Shown here: piece by piece, positions 11,327 through 23,700 of the stretch
Layout: the number at the start of each line of letters is the position of its first letter
How positions within the stretch are numbered: the stretch's first letter is position 1
NCBI GenBank assembly: GCA_022316685.1
Contig: JAKJHU010000365.1
Span: 124,001-188,000, forward strand
Length of the DNA: 64,000 nt
Direction: 5' to 3'
Source: Progne subis subis
Lineage: Eukaryota > Chordata > Aves > Passeriformes > Hirundinidae
The notes under the pieces: generated by a model
Told to the model about the DNA's origin: nothing
What the model saw: the letters and a program-made list of their open reading frames with translations, nothing else
Database searches by the model: none
Made by a program: the position numbers and the translations under genes

Positions 11327-12391
11327 TTACAGCTCATCCCTCCTGGGTATAACTTGCCTTTTTGGCTTCAATAGAAACTTTGGAATCAATGCTGCCTCAA
11401 CAGCCTTATCGGATACTTCACCTTTTGCTGCTTCTTTTGCCTCTCTGTCCGCCAGCACATTCCCTTCTTCCAGTTCAGAGCTCACTTTTTGGTGTGCCTT
11501 GATGTGCATTATGGCTACTCTCTCAGGTAGCTGTACGGCATCTAATAGCCTCAGTATCTCTTGTGCGTGTTTAATACTCTTGCCTTGTGAATTCAGCAGT
11601 GCTCTTTCCTTCCAGATGGCTCCGTGGGCATGAACCACCCCGAATGCAGACCTTGAGTCCCTGTAGATGTTAATGGTCCAGACTCTATTACCTCCTTGCT
11701 TGTGGTAACTGCATACCCAGCATGTCTTCTTCCACTGATGACATAGCTGCTTCCATCAGCAAACAGGTCTCAGCATCCTCAAGCGGGGTGTCCTTCAGAT
11801 CCTGGCGGCTGGAGTAGGTGGCTTCAATGGTCTCCAGGCACTCATGGATCACTGGTTCTCCCGTACTCCCGCTGAGGAAGGAAGCTGGGTTCACAATGTT
11901 AGTTACCACAATTTCAACATCATCTTGTTCAGAAACCTCTGTGGGGAGAGCCAATGTCCCCCTTTTGCCTCAAGGACTGCAGACATCATGTGAGATACTA
12001 GCACAGTCATCTTCTGGCCTAGGGTGAATTTGCGTGCCTCTTGGATGTTTATTGCTACTGCTGCAACTGCTCTGAGGCACCTTGGCCATCCTTTAGCTGC
12101 TGTGTCCAGTTGTTTGGAAAGATAGGCCACTGCCCTCTGCTACGGGCCTAAGTTCTGTGCTAATATTCCGAAGGCAATCCCTTGCTCCTTGTGGGAAAAC
12201 AGGAAAAATGGATTACTCACACCTGGAAGTCCTAGGGCTGGAGCTGACATAAGGGCTTTCTTTAGCTGGTCAAAGGCTCGAGTTGCTTCTTTTGTCCACT
12301 GAAGATCTCTGCTCCCTTCCATGATCAAGTCATACAGAGGTTTAACAAGCAACTCATAGTTATAAATCCACAGTCTGCACCACCCTGTCAT
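11327..12391 (-). pseudogene. pol: ERV-b RT connection and RNase H remnant (left copy)
   Basis: Frames at 12391-12140 (with LLVKPLYDLIMEGSRDLQW), 12130-11903, and 11638-11327 (IKHAQEILRLLDAVQLPERV and following, with IKAHQKVS) read through the RT connection and RNase H regions. An RNase H motif with DGSSYV lies near 11750 in a second frame, showing a frameshift. The order matches gamma-like pol. Same content on the plus strand at 30067-31222. Confidence 0.75.
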
Positions 12392-12393
12392 GC

Positions 12394-13411
12394 CTAAAAG
12401 GTTCTTAGTTCTTTCACTGTCTGAGGTTTCGGGGTCTGGTATATTGCTTCCTTGCGATCCTGCCCCAAAGTCCTTTGTCCAGCACTCACTTCATAACCCA
12501 GGTAAATAACTGTTTGCCTCACTGTTTGGGCTTTCTTCTGGGATACTCGATACCCTTGCACGCCTAGGAAGTTCAGGAGGCTTACCGTCCAGTCCACGCA
12601 TGTCTCCTGGGTCCGAGTGGCTATTAAGAGATCATCCACATACTGGAGTAACTGTCCTTCTCCTGGTGGAGGTTCCCAGGACTAAATCTTTTGCAAGCTG
12701 CTGCCCAAATATAGTGGGGGAGTTCTTGTACCCCTGCGGTCACACACACCATGTGAGCTGAGTTTTTCTTACAGTTTTAGGGCTTTCCCAGTCAAATGCA
12801 AAAATTTTCTGGTTGGCTTCATGGAGAGGGAGGCAAAAGAAAACATCCTTTAGATCTAGAACAGTAAACCAAGTTAGTTCAGGTGTTAAACGGGTTAACA
12901 AGGTGTAGGGATTGGCAACCACTGGATACAAGTCTTCAGTTACCTTGGTAACAGCCCTTCAATCTTGTACTAATCTGTATGACCCATCAGGTTTCTTTAC
13001 TGGCAGAATAGGAGTATTAAAATCAGATTGACACTCTCTCAGTAGTCCTAGCTGCAGGAAGTTCTCAATAATTGGGCTAACCCCTTCTATATCTTCTTTC
13101 TTTAGGGGGTATTGTTTAACCCTTACTGGCTGTCCTCCCTCTTTAAGCCTGGTTTGCACTGGTAGTGCATTCTTTGCTCTTCCTGGTATATTGGAGGCCC
13201 ATACTCCTGGAAATACTTGATCCATGATTTTCCTAAAATTTTCCTTTTCACTTGCCACTTCAATTTCTTTGGTTATTAGCATTAAGCTTAACAGTTCTAC
13301 ATATTGTTGATCCTTTACCTCCAAACTCATTTCCCCATTTCTGAATATTATTCTTGCTTCCAGCTGCTCTAGCAAATCTCTGCCCAAAAGTGCAGCTGGA
13401 GCATTAGGCAT
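12394..13411 (-). pseudogene. pol: ERV-b reverse transcriptase remnant (left copy)
   Basis: An open stretch at 13411-12959 covers the protease end (ALLGRDLLEQL) and RT N-terminus (TPILPVKKPDGSYRLVQD). RT palm text continues at 12931-12740 (FTVLDLKDVFFCLPLHE). The catalytic motif YVDDLL sits at 12642-12625. Frameshifts and stops lie between these blocks. This part is absent from the right copy, which begins just after the YVDD region near 12480. Confidence 0.8.
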
Positions 13412-14412
13412 GTATAAAAATCGATGGACGCCCTACTGTTTACTTAATTTATACTTCAATGGTTTGCAAAAATAAGCTCTTTCAGATTGGTCAGTTGCCC
13501 CTTTTACCATAACATAGTCATTGGTTACAGGTATTAGGGCATTATTTAACACTGAAAAAGCTGTTCCGGTATCTATCAAAATTTTTACTTCTTTTTCTTT
13601 GTTCCCCAGTTTGACTATAACCAGAGGGTCCCCTAGGGTAGGGCCCTCCGGTCCCCCTCAGTCCTCCTTTACATGAGCAACTACTTTTTCCTTTTTCTGA
13701 TCACCTTTTCTATGTTCATCACTCTTTCTTAATTCTGGGCACTGGTTTTTCCAGTGACCAAATTTCTTACAAAATGCACATTAATCTTTTCCTAGTCGAG
13801 GTGGTCCTTGTTTTGGTGGACCATGCTCATGCTCTCTTTTCTCTTTTTTTACTACTGTTACTAATTTCTTTATCCCTTATTTATATCCTTCTTTCTGGTT
13901 ACTAAAAACTTTTTATGCTTTATTTAGTAAAGTTTTTAAATTCCGGCTGTTTGGACCACGGATCTTCTGGAGTTTCCACCTGATGTCTCCTGTGGATTGT
14001 CCTAAAAATAAATTTATTAATTGCTGTGTTCCTTCACCAGATCCAGGATCCAGGGTGGTGTGTGTCGGCGCATTGCGTCTCGCAGGTGATCTAGAAATTC
14101 AGAAGGTGTTTGAGAGGGGCCCTGTTTGATAGCATATAACACTGACCAGTTTATGGCTGTGGGGATTGCTCTTTCTAGCCCTTTTAATATCAGTTCTTGG
14201 TATCTCTTTCACCATCCTAACACCTCATCATCATTAGGATCCCAGCCTGGGTCTTGAAAGGGAAATACATCTTTACCATCCTCCTGTGTTGTCCTACAAT
14301 CATCCTCAGCCAGATCCCCAGCCACTTCCAAAACGAATTGCTCCTCAGTTTCTGTTAAGGCACCAAGTAGCAGTTGCAGATCTGCCCAATCAGGTGAATG
14401 CTGCTTAATCAT
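13412..14412 (-). pseudogene. gag-pro: ERV-b gag-pro remnant: capsid end, zinc knuckle, protease
   Basis: On the minus strand, 14412-14209 is an open stretch ending in an acidic segment and resembling the C-terminal capsid of gamma-like Gag. One zinc knuckle, CAFCKKFGHWKNQC (C-X2-C-X4-H-X4-C), lies at about 13783-13742, with an in-frame stop just before it. The protease active site DTG is at 13573-13565, within ILIDTGTAFSVLN. A single knuckle is typical of gamma-like viruses. The frame is interrupted repeatedly. Confidence 0.7.
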
Positions 14413-15785
14413 ATCTCAGCACCAAAAATTTCTCAGCTATTTCTGCCAGCTCTGGGCATAAGTTCTGGGCTCTCTGCTTTCTGCACACAATCAAAGCCTT
14501 TTCTTAGAGAGACCCAACTCCAAACACCAACCGTTTTAGGCTCGCAAAGAAAATGGCCAGGGGTCCCTCACGACCCCAAACACACTTCACCAGAAGTTTC
14601 AACAAGGTGTCACCGAAAAATCCTACGGATCTCGGCCGGGACACCACACACAAATCCCTCCGTGAGAAGGAGGTGGGGGGTAACCCTGATCCCACGCTGC
14701 CTCTCCACTCCTCTGTGCTTAGGGACTGCGCCACCAGGACTTTAAAATATTACCACACACTCTAGCAACTGCAAGCCTCACAAACAAGCAAAACCATATT
14801 TTTTTAACTAAAACCCTCACTCGCTGAAAAACCTTCTTAGGGTTTTACAGGGAGTTTAGGGACGCGGCCCGAGGCTGCAGAGCCTGGATTCCCCTGCGGT
14901 TACCGGGGAAACAAATCACCCCCTCCCAATTGCTGGGGCTGGCTCAGGTTTGAAACCGCCTTACACCGCTCTCTCCTCTTAGCTCAAAAAATAAGCAATT
15001 TTAATTTACACAAATGCTTTTTTCACCTAACAAAAAGTCAGCAAAATGCTGTTGCCAAAAGCACACGCTGTCCAAGCTCACACACAGTCTAATTCCCCTG
15101 CAGCACGCAATCTGGATACAAAACTACCACTTTAAAGCCTTCCTCTCTCTCAAACAGAGGGATCCCTCCGCTGATCAGGCGGGGAATTCAAAAGGCTTTT
15201 ACAACTTCAAGCTTGCAACACTCCTAAAAACACTTACACGGGTTACTAACGCACTCCAAAATCACACAAATCAAAACGCTTACAACACAAACTCTCACAG
15301 ACCACGATACATACGGTGCACCAATAATTCTTCCACACCTGAAGACACAAACACACAAATCCACGCGCCCACAAAACACGGATCCGTTCCCACCACACAC
15401 ACCCGGTGTGCGCGGGGCCGCAATCGGGATTTTCCGCCACCCACAACGAGACCCTTCGCGTCCCAGCACGGGCTCGCCACTCGGATTATGGATTGTCAAG
15501 GTACCTTTAAACCACAAACTGAAACCGGAGCCACCACTGCTCCTAATACACAACAACAACACCGGTTCTTTCACTGCCGCCGCTGCCCCCTCACGGGACA
15601 CGGACTACCAAGGCACCTTTCAACTGCGAGCTGACACAACAAAACCCAGTCACCGCTGTCCCCACGACGGGACACGGATACCAAACCACTGACACCAGGC
15701 TCCGCAGAGCTGTCACAGCTGTTACAGACAAACCCAAGAGGCGTGTGTTGTGCACGAGACGTCTCTCAGTGTCTTACCAACCGCC
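14413..15785 (-). other. ERV-b 5' gag/leader region with three imperfect repeats
   Basis: No convincing matrix domain is seen. Three related blocks on the plus strand begin near 15485, 15602 and 15785, each with a core like ACCAAGGCACCTTT, suggesting repeat growth in the leader. I could not fix a primer-binding site. The rest is featureless to me. Confidence 0.35.
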
Positions 15786-16155
15786 TATACCAAGGTACCT
15801 CTTTTCAAGTATAAACACACCTTCTGTCCGTAGTTCCAGCAGGTTCTGGTCTTTCCCCGGGTGGTCAGCGGGACCGCAGAAGCCCTCTTCTTATAGTTTC
15901 CTGTGTTGAATGGGTTCTTTAAGCAGGAAGTCTGCAGCTATCTTATATCTTATTTACTGCATTTTGAGTTTTCTTACAAGTACAGCTACATAAACATAAA
16001 ACTGACAAGCAGTGAGTTACTCAATCTGGGATAGCTTATTTAAGATCTGGGCTCTGTTAACTGCAAGCAAAGCTTATCCACCTACTTTAGCTATTTCAGC
16101 AACTATTATCTTAGCTTTCCTAAAATCCCTAATTCTTCAAATTTAGTATCTCACA
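15786..16155 (-). repeat. ERV-b 5' LTR, U3-like portion
   Basis: The stretch at about 15888-16150 aligns well with the U3 of the 3' LTR (7748-8004), including the shared core ACATAAACATAAAACTGACA. Downstream in element sense (about 15888 to 15786) the two LTRs stop matching, so R and U5 here are of a different type or have been replaced. Confidence 0.6.
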
Positions 16156-16156
16156 C

Positions 16157-16340
16157 CCAGCAGCATTTGATATCGGGTGGCTTTGGGGATCCAGAATTTG
16201 GGATTTGGGATCATTTAGGATTGGGGTTTGGGTATCCAGCAGCATTTGAGATCTGGAGTTTGGGATTTTTTAGGATCCAGGATCTGGTATTTGAAAGCAT
16301 TTGGGTCATTCCTTGGGATCCAGCAGGACTTGGGATCATT
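16157..16340. repeat. Imperfect tandem repeat, about 79-bp period
   Basis: CCAGCAGCATTTGA recurs at about 16157 and 16236, and related TTTGGGAT and GGATCCAG motifs are scattered through the stretch. Confidence 0.5.
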
Positions 16341-17364
16341 TCAGGCCCCAGGGTCCCCGAACCCCCCGATATCCCCAGAGGGCCCCTTTGTCTCCCCTCC
16401 AGCCGCTCCCATTGCTGGCCCCGCCCCTTTCCCCGCCCCATTTCCTCACAGCCAGGCCCCGCCCACTTTCGGCCTCTCCGCGCGCAGGTCGCGGTGAATC
16501 TGCTCTGGGCTGCGTGCGGGGACCTTGGGGACACGAGCGGCCACATGGTCCTGGCGTGGCGCGGTCACGGGAGCCGCCAGCTCGCCAGGGTGGCCACCAC
16601 GGCCAGCAGCGCCTCCAGCAGCTGGGGAGGGAACAGGGGAGGTGGCGGGGACCTCGTGGCTCTTGTGGCCTCCTGAGGTGGCCCCTGTGCCCTCCCGGGA
16701 TCCCTTTTGTCCCCTCCCTGGGGGGTGCAGCTGTCCCCTCTGCCGCCCCCCTGCCACCCTCCACTGTCCCCTCTGCCACCGTCGGTCCCCTCCACCCCTC
16801 TGTCACCTTCATCGTTCCTGTCATGCCCTCCTGTCCCTTTGGGAACCCCTGACCCATCCTGCCAACCCCGTGTCCTCCCTGTCCCCTCTCCCACCCCTCG
16901 CCGGGATTGTCGCACCTCTCGAGGCTCCATGGCCGCTGGGGACACTCCGAGGGACAGGGGGGACACGCCCGGGTGACACTCGAGGAACGGGCGGGTCCGG
17001 GTGCGGCCCCTCAACCCCCGCCGGTCCGGCCCCCGCGCCCGCCGCTGTCACCGCCGGGGTCACAGCCAGGGGGGACAGGGGACAGGGCTGCTCCCTTCCC
17101 ACGTTCCATCCCGGCTGCCGGAGCCTTGGAGCTGCCCTGGGGGCCCTGGGGCTGCCCCGGGGGATGCGCCCCGAGCCGGGGCCCCTTCCCAGCGCTCCCA
17201 GTGTGCCCATCCAGCCTGGAGCAGCCAGCGAGGGCTTCAGCTGGGACGGCAGAGAGGCGCTGCTGGGGGGGGCACCATCAGGGTTTGGTTTGTTCTTCCC
17301 AACTTGGGGAAAAACGGATTTGGGAGTTTTCTACCAGAAATCTCCCCCCTCCTCCATTCAGGTG
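16341..17364. other. GC-rich host sequence, possible short exon, unrecognised
   Basis: GC-rich, low-repeat sequence between the ERV-b 5' end and the unit M promoter. On the minus strand a pyrimidine tract ending TCCCCAG (about 16626-16620) precedes a short open segment LLEALLAVVATLASWRLP and a stop (to about 16566). That resembles a final exon with a hydrophobic tail. Long ORFs on both strands here look like composition effects. No family recognised. Confidence 0.25.
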
Positions 17365-18110
17365 AAGGGCGTTGGGGGGGTTTCCCTTTCTGGGGACAAT
17401 CAAAGCCAGGCACTGCTCCTCCTAATTCGGGATAGGGGAACTGACGGCTTTCCTCTGAGCCGGTGGCAGCGAACACGCAGGGCTGGGAAAGGCGGGCCGG
17501 GAGCTGCGGAGAACTTTGTTTGCGTTTTCAGATGAACGCCGCCTCGGGCCCGGGCCCGGGCCCGTGCCAGGGCTGCTGCTCATCTCCGCCTTTCCCCTCA
17601 CACAGCCCGGGGGCGCGGAGAGCGCGGGCCGAGGCTGGGCCGTGTGCACAGCCCGCCGCTGGCTGCGATTGGGCGATGGTGCCGTCACTCGTGGTTCTGG
17701 CGCTCTGATTGGGCAGAGCGGGGCCAAGCCCGGCCCCGGGGCCGCCCCCTCCCCGGGCGCCCCTGGCGCAGCAGAGCCGCCATTGGCGGAGCGTCTGTGC
17801 GGGCCCGGGAGCGGCGGCAGCGGCCGGAGCCCGCGGAGGCGGCGGCGGAGCTCGGAGGCGGCCCCAGCGCAGGTGGGAGCCGCGCTGGGTTGTGCCGGGG
17901 CTCGGGGCTGGCTGCGGGCTGAGGCGGCGTCCGGGGGCTGTGGCGGGTTCCTTGTGCCGTGTCCGCCCCGTGTTGCCCGTGGCCTGAGGGCGCTGCGGGA
18001 GCGGCTGCCCGCGGTCTCCTTGCCGCTGGGGCCTGGGCAGGAGCCGGTGCCGGAGCAGCGCTGCCTCGTCCCGCTTCCTGTGGGGAGCACGGAGGTGGCT
18101 GCCCTGTCCC
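17365..18110 (+). promoter_or_regulatory. CpG-island promoter with first exon and splice donor (unit M)
   Basis: Homologous to the unit R and L islands. Three ATTGG boxes at 17668, 17708 and 17782 lie in about 120 bp, with GC boxes and no TATA. They are followed by a GC/purine-rich exon ending CAG at 17872 and the donor GTGGGAG. The next good acceptor of the same polarity that leads into an open frame is at 21891, before the zinc-finger exon, so I infer this is the ZNF-1 promoter and noncoding exon 1. The intron contains the antisense ERV-a. Confidence 0.6.
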
Positions 18111-18390
18111 CGGGAGTGTGCGGGAAAATTGGCGTCTGCAGAGGTTTCTGTCCCCAAAGGAGACAGAGGAGTCCTGTAAAAGTGACTTTATTCCTGAACA
18201 AAGGGAGAGGCCATGCGGCATTTGCCATGGGGTCTCTCCAGTTGTTGTAGTACGCAGCCTCCTTTTTATCCTAATTTTGCCTTCTGCATCTCCCTCTCCC
18301 TTTGCCCAGTGGCGAAGGTACTTGGAAAGCTGAGGCTTCCCGATCTGCCTACTGCGTGTCCTCGTTAATATGCAATCCCCCCTTTTTTAT

Positions 18391-18863
18391 TGTTAGGAAA
18401 ATTAATCCACGAACATCAGAGGTTTATGTCCAAGAAGGAGATAGACGAGTCCTTTTAGTTTATTCGAATAAAGGGAGAGGCCATGGGGCATTTCCCCCGT
18501 GCTGTCTCAGTTTTTCGGAGGACGCAGCCTCCTTTTTATCCCCATTTCCCGGCCGCATTTCCCTCTGTCTTTCCCCATTGCTGCGGTACTTGAGAGTTAC
18601 AGACTTCCCGAAATGCCGAAGATTCCCCTTTTAATGTATAAGCCCCCATATTTTTAATTTTTATGGGATTTATGGGTTTTTCCCGTTGTTACTTTCATCT
18701 TTCAATATTCAATTTCATTACAAACAAACCTATGGTTGTAAAGGCAAGTATCTTCTTTTCAATCAGTAGAATCCTTCCCATTGTTTCTCTTATCTCTCAG
18801 TGCTAGTTTTATCTACTAGCAGACCCAGGGCTTGTTTGTAAAGACAAATCTCATTCCTCTGAG
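18391..18863 (-). mobile_element. Second, related LTR inserted in the ERV-a 3' LTR (unit M only)
   Basis: About 473 bp is absent from the same position in unit R (near 35574) and is bounded by TAT(T) on both sides. It has its own TATA-like GATAAAAAGG and AATAAA on the minus strand, related to but diverged from the ERV-a LTR core at 18150-18260. Confidence 0.55.
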
Positions 18864-19572
18864 TATTACATCCGATATTCATGGCTCTGTTCAGTCTTTG
18901 TTGTTCTTCTCAACATTCAGGAATTTAGCAGGATCTTGGCTGAGCAGCAGTCCGTGTCAATGAGTAACATTTTCTGAAACTGATGGATTCTCCCTTTACT
19001 TCCTTATCTCCAAGTCCCTGACCCTCTCTCCAAGCAGATTCACTGTTTGACTCTGTTTTTTCTTCCTGGGTCCTGTTTGGATTTGGGATTCTTCTCAGTG
19101 ACCTCCTTCCCTGTCCTTTTGGAGCCGTTTGTGGCTCAGGAGGCCTGGCTGCCAGCTGCATCCCCTTGCTCCCGTGCTGAATGAGCTGCACTCAGCAAGG
19201 TGTCTGTGCATGGTCAAAAGATGAGAGTTGCTGTAGCACAGAAGAGGAGAAAGAGCATTCGTTTAATCCATGGTGTGCCTGGGAACCACGAACCCGTGTC
19301 CTATTCCCATCCTTTCCACGTTTGGACTGGAACATGAGCTGCTTTCTTACTTCCTTTGTTATCTGTTTCTCCTTTTCTTGGTTGTCATCAATTTGCCAAC
19401 AGGATCCTGAGTCATTTAATTTTCCACACTGTGCTCCTCCTTCTGCTAATAGAAAATCTGATCCCATCCCATGGTGAAATGTCTCGATCTTCATTTGAGT
19501 GGATTGATCGGCCAGACTCAGGAGCTGGATCTGTCTGGTTGGTTATTATTCCGAGGACATCTTGTCATCTAA

Positions 19573-20172
19573 TTATGCCATTGAAATGATAAATGGGTTC
19601 ATGAATTCATTCGGGTTCCCAGGGGCTGCTCCATGGTGTTGTAGGATTTGTTCTGGTGGCCGTTCATCTTTTCCCCATTTTTGGTTGCTCCCTCCAGCCA
19701 GGGCTGCATCAGTTGATCTCTTTTCCCTAATTAAATCATCACATACTTGGATTCCCAACTGATTTCTCTGAACTTGTGGCAGCAAGAACACCCCAGTGCT
19801 CTCATGCTCCCTGTGTGACCTAGACAGTGACAGCACATGTTGGAGTGGGGAGAGGGATGATTCCCCCCCAGTTCTTTTAGTGAAGTTTTCACAGCATTCT
19901 CCATTTGCTGTTTTCCTTTGCAGCTGCCCCAGTTTCTGTTGCAGAGTCAGATATCCTGAGTGTGGGCTCTGCCTTTGGCTGTGCAAATTCCATCTGTGCA
20001 AGCAGGCAGAGCTTGGAGAGAGGGGCAGAGGGAATCAGCCCAATTCCTGCCCCAGGCAAGAAGAGGCATTGTCCACACTTTTCCCTAGCAGTGTTAATTT
20101 ACTTTTCCAAAGCTCCTCTCTTGGCTGCCTGGAGCTAAGCTTCTCTTCCAGGGCAGCCATCAAGTGATTCAC
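19573..20172 (-). pseudogene. env: ERV-a env remnant (middle copy)
   Basis: A 142-codon open stretch (20001-19573) carries the same Env-like text as the left and right copies, including CDDLIREKRSTDAALAGG. It shifts frame before the transmembrane part. Homology to unit R ends at about 20172, where a deletion begins. Confidence 0.5.
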
Positions 20173-20261
20173 ATCTTCCTACCCTTCCCATCCACCACCC
20201 CCTCCCCCTCATTTTATTGGTTTTTTTTTTCCTTTTTGTTTGTTTGTTTTTAATTAAACAA
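20173..20261. other. Deletion junction with T-rich filler
   Basis: About 90 bp, rich in C then T runs, replaces the roughly 2.3 kb present in unit R between its equivalents of 36880 and 39197. The origin of the filler is not apparent. Confidence 0.5.
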
Positions 20262-20790
20262 GGTTTCATGCTGTAATAACCAAGCACTGCTCATCCATTT
20301 AGAGGCTCTTCTGGTTATCAAAGCTTGAACTTGATGCCAGACTTGAACAACAGGAGCTCCTTGTGCTGTCAGTGTTCAGGCCTCAGGTCCCCTTAGAGCT
20401 GTGGCTGCACAATTGTGCAGACAATGAGGGGGCCACTCTGGCCAGTGGGTTAAATATTGTAGCACAAGGATTCCTTTGGCATGGCCCTGTTTAACATTCA
20501 CATACAATTCCAATTCCTTTTCTGAGTCTGGAAGAGACATGGTTGGGGCATCAATCATTTTGGTTTTTCATTTTCTTAAGTTTAGTTCTCTTTCTCATGT
20601 CCATACCATAACATTGAGGCTGTCTGGGGTTAAAAAGTCATACAGCGTTCCGGCTAGAGCAGAGAATCCTCAGTCCAGGTCCTGCAATTTCCTATTAATA
20701 CTCAGAATTGTCTCAGTTCCTTGTTAGTTCTGGGTAACTTCTGAGATTCCCTGGAACCTCTCTGGGTCAATACATTGCAAACCTTCAGTC
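20262..20790 (-). pseudogene. pol: ERV-a pol fragment, connection region (middle copy)
   Basis: A 60-codon open stretch at 20558-20376 (SEKELELYVNVKQGHAKGIL and following) matches the left (about 1757-1930) and right (39503-39297) copies. RT and integrase parts are lost. Confidence 0.7.
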
Positions 20791-21095
20791 AAAATATGTC
20801 CAAAATATCTCCTAAACCCCCTTAATATGCAACCTACTTTTGCACAGGTAACGATACTCACTGCTCTGTTAAGTCTTTATTCTTCTTCTTGAAGCTCATT
20901 AATTGAGCAGGCCCTTGGCTGAGCAGCAGTCTGTGTGATCAGTTCATAACATTTTCTGGAGCTGCTGGCTTCTTCTGTGCCTTCCTTATGTCCAAGTGCC
21001 TGGCCCTATCCCCAAGCAGCTTGACAGCGTGTGTTTGTCAAGACCCTTTGCTCTTCTTCCTTTGCTGGGGGTGCCCCGTTTGCGGGACATTCCCC

Positions 21096-21570
21096 CTAGA
21101 GCATGGGGCACCGCCGTGAGGGGAATTTGGGGAGGTGGGAGGGGGGAGCGCCAAGGCCGGGCCCCCCCGCGCTGTCCTGGCGGGAGCGGCTGCAGCGGGG
21201 ACCGAGTGCGGGCGGGAGCGGCCGAGAGCCCAGCGCTGCCCCAGCCCGACCTGCCCCAGCTCCATCGCTGCCCCTGCGGTGGGATGCTGTGGGTTTGGGG
21301 GGAAGAGGGAGCCGGCAGTGGGTGCTGGGCCTGGGGCAGGAGGAGAAGGGAAGGAGAAGCAGGGTTGAAGAACAAAATGTTGATGCACGTGGGAGGAGAA
21401 GGTGGGATTGTGCAGGAGAAAGAGGAATAGTGGGAGGAAGAGGAGTGTGAGGAAGAGTAGGGACACAGGAGTGTGAGGAGCAGGAAGAGGAGGCAGCACA
21501 AGGTTCCAGCCCTCCCTGTATGTGCAGCCTCCCCCCAGCCCCAGGAGTGTTTCCCTCCCCACATGCAGCA
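21096..21570. promoter_or_regulatory. GC-rich block upstream of the ZNF-1 exon
   Basis: CpG-rich at 21100-21290, then G/A-rich to 21480. Conserved almost base for base at 42325-42790 upstream of ZNF-2. It could be a second promoter, an untranslated exon or a regulatory island. The long overlapping ORFs on both strands are composition-driven and I do not call them genes. From 21570 to 21890 there is intron-like sequence with short TTGATATTTGG repeats (about 21700-21745). Confidence 0.4.
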
Positions 21571-21825
21571 GGTGACCGGGGAGGGGAATCCATGATTTTG
21601 ATGGGAGTGAATCTTGGTGTTTCTGAGCTTGATTGAGCTAAATGTTGCTGCTTTGGGTTTTTGCAAGGGGCTGAATCTTTTAGAAGAGGTTTTGGCTGAG
21701 TCTTGATATTTGGGGAGTTTTTGATCTGAGTCTTGATATTTGGAGGACTTTAGGGATGAATTTTCTTCTTTTGGAGGTTCTTACAGACCAATGTGGCAAT
21801 TCTTACATTGCCAATGACTTCCTGA

Positions 21826-22827
<1,002 letters not shown>

Positions 22828-23435
22828 GGGAAGTGCTGTGAGTGCCCCGAGAGCGGGAAGAGCTTCGTGCGCTGCTCCAGCTCCATCCCCCGTGGGAGGA
22901 TCGGCCTTGGATGATCCCCAGTGACCCCCGTTGGGCAGAGCCCTGCTGATCCGTGGTCCTGGTGATCCGTGTTGGGAAGACACCTGGCTGGGATGCTCCA
23001 CATTTTCCTGGCTCCCTGTGGGCACCTGGATGAACACAATGGCAGGAACGTCCATTGGGACACAAACTGACATTTGGAATTCCTTGGGCAGAACAGATTT
23101 GTTGACTTTCAGCCCCAGAAAATCTTTTGCATTCAATCCTATCATCTGGTGGCATCAAGGAGTACTGGATGGTCTTGGAGATCTTTTCCAATCTCAGGGA
23201 TTCCACAATTTTGATTTCCTGTTGCCCTAGTGTGTCTTGCACAGCCAAATAGTGAAGATCAAGTGCAGGAACCAAGATTTTGGAGACATTGGGGTGGAAA
23301 CCCCTCCAAAAAAACGGTTCTTCCCTCCCAGCCAGGCACATGGATCCTCAGCTGGCACAGAACAAACTTTTTCTTTGACCTTGATTTGTTTTTCCTTTCT
23401 CTTCATCCCTTTAAAATATCCAACACTGGGGTAAA

Positions 23436-23441
23436 AATAAA
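23436..23441 (+). terminator. Polyadenylation signal, ZNF-1
   Basis: AATAAA about 610 bp after the ZNF-1 stop, conserved at 44799 in unit R. The intervening 3' UTR starts with a decayed extra finger-like segment (ESGKSFVRC-like, about 22848-22880) in both copies. Confidence 0.55.
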
Positions 23442-23454
23442 GACATTGAACTGG

Positions 23455-23700
23455 GACATGGGTGAGGACATGGGGGACATAGACATGGTGGGACATAGAC
23501 ATGGAGAGTGACATGGGGACACATGGACATGGCCAGGGATGTGGCCATTCATGGGGACATGAGGGGAAATGGGCACAGCTGGAGATGTGGGGGACAATGA
23601 CAGGGATGGATTTGTGGTGGGGAGACAGCCATGGGTGAGGACATGGTGGGACATGGCCAGTGACATGTGGGGACATGGCCATGGCCGGTGCCATGGGGGG
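23455..23700. repeat. GGACATGG minisatellite
   Basis: Many imperfect copies of a (G)GGACATGG core lie directly after the ZNF polyadenylation signal. The same block is at 44815-45060 with small copy-number and base differences. Confidence 0.7.

Larger units (their letters stand above)
7345..16155 (-). mobile_element. ERV-b, left copy (class I, gamma-like), near full-length but decayed
   Basis: Minus-strand provirus with 5' U3-like sequence (15786-16155), leader, gag remnant with capsid and zinc knuckle, protease, RT, RNase H, integrase, env-region remnants and 3' LTR (7345-8004) preceded by a polypurine tract (AAAGAAGGGGGGAA on the minus strand). All frames are broken. A solo LTR of another family is inserted in integrase at 10510-11205. 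The plus-strand copy at 30067-34500 covers only RT to LTR. Its 3' LTR directly abuts the unit L promoter. Confidence 0.8.
18117..21095 (-). mobile_element. ERV-a, middle copy, internally deleted
   Basis: Minus-strand copy of ERV-a in the intron of the ZNF-1 unit. It has a 3' LTR (from 18117, interrupted by another LTR at 18391-18863), an env remnant (19573-20172), a pol fragment (20262-20790) and 5' LTR sequence (about 20790-21095). Compared with unit R two internal stretches are missing: the equivalent of about 36880-39197, and about 39735-42040. The outer U3 edge is approximate. Confidence 0.7.

Noticed and set aside
16165..17535. Long overlapping ORFs on both strands of the GC-rich stretch
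   Set aside because: High GC lowers stop frequency in all frames; the texts are Pro/Gly/Ser/Arg-rich with no domains.
20986..21666. ORFs of 160-226 codons in the GC-rich block upstream of ZNF-1 (and 42165-42892 upstream of ZNF-2)
   Set aside because: Several frames on both strands are open together and agree between units only because the DNA was recently duplicated.
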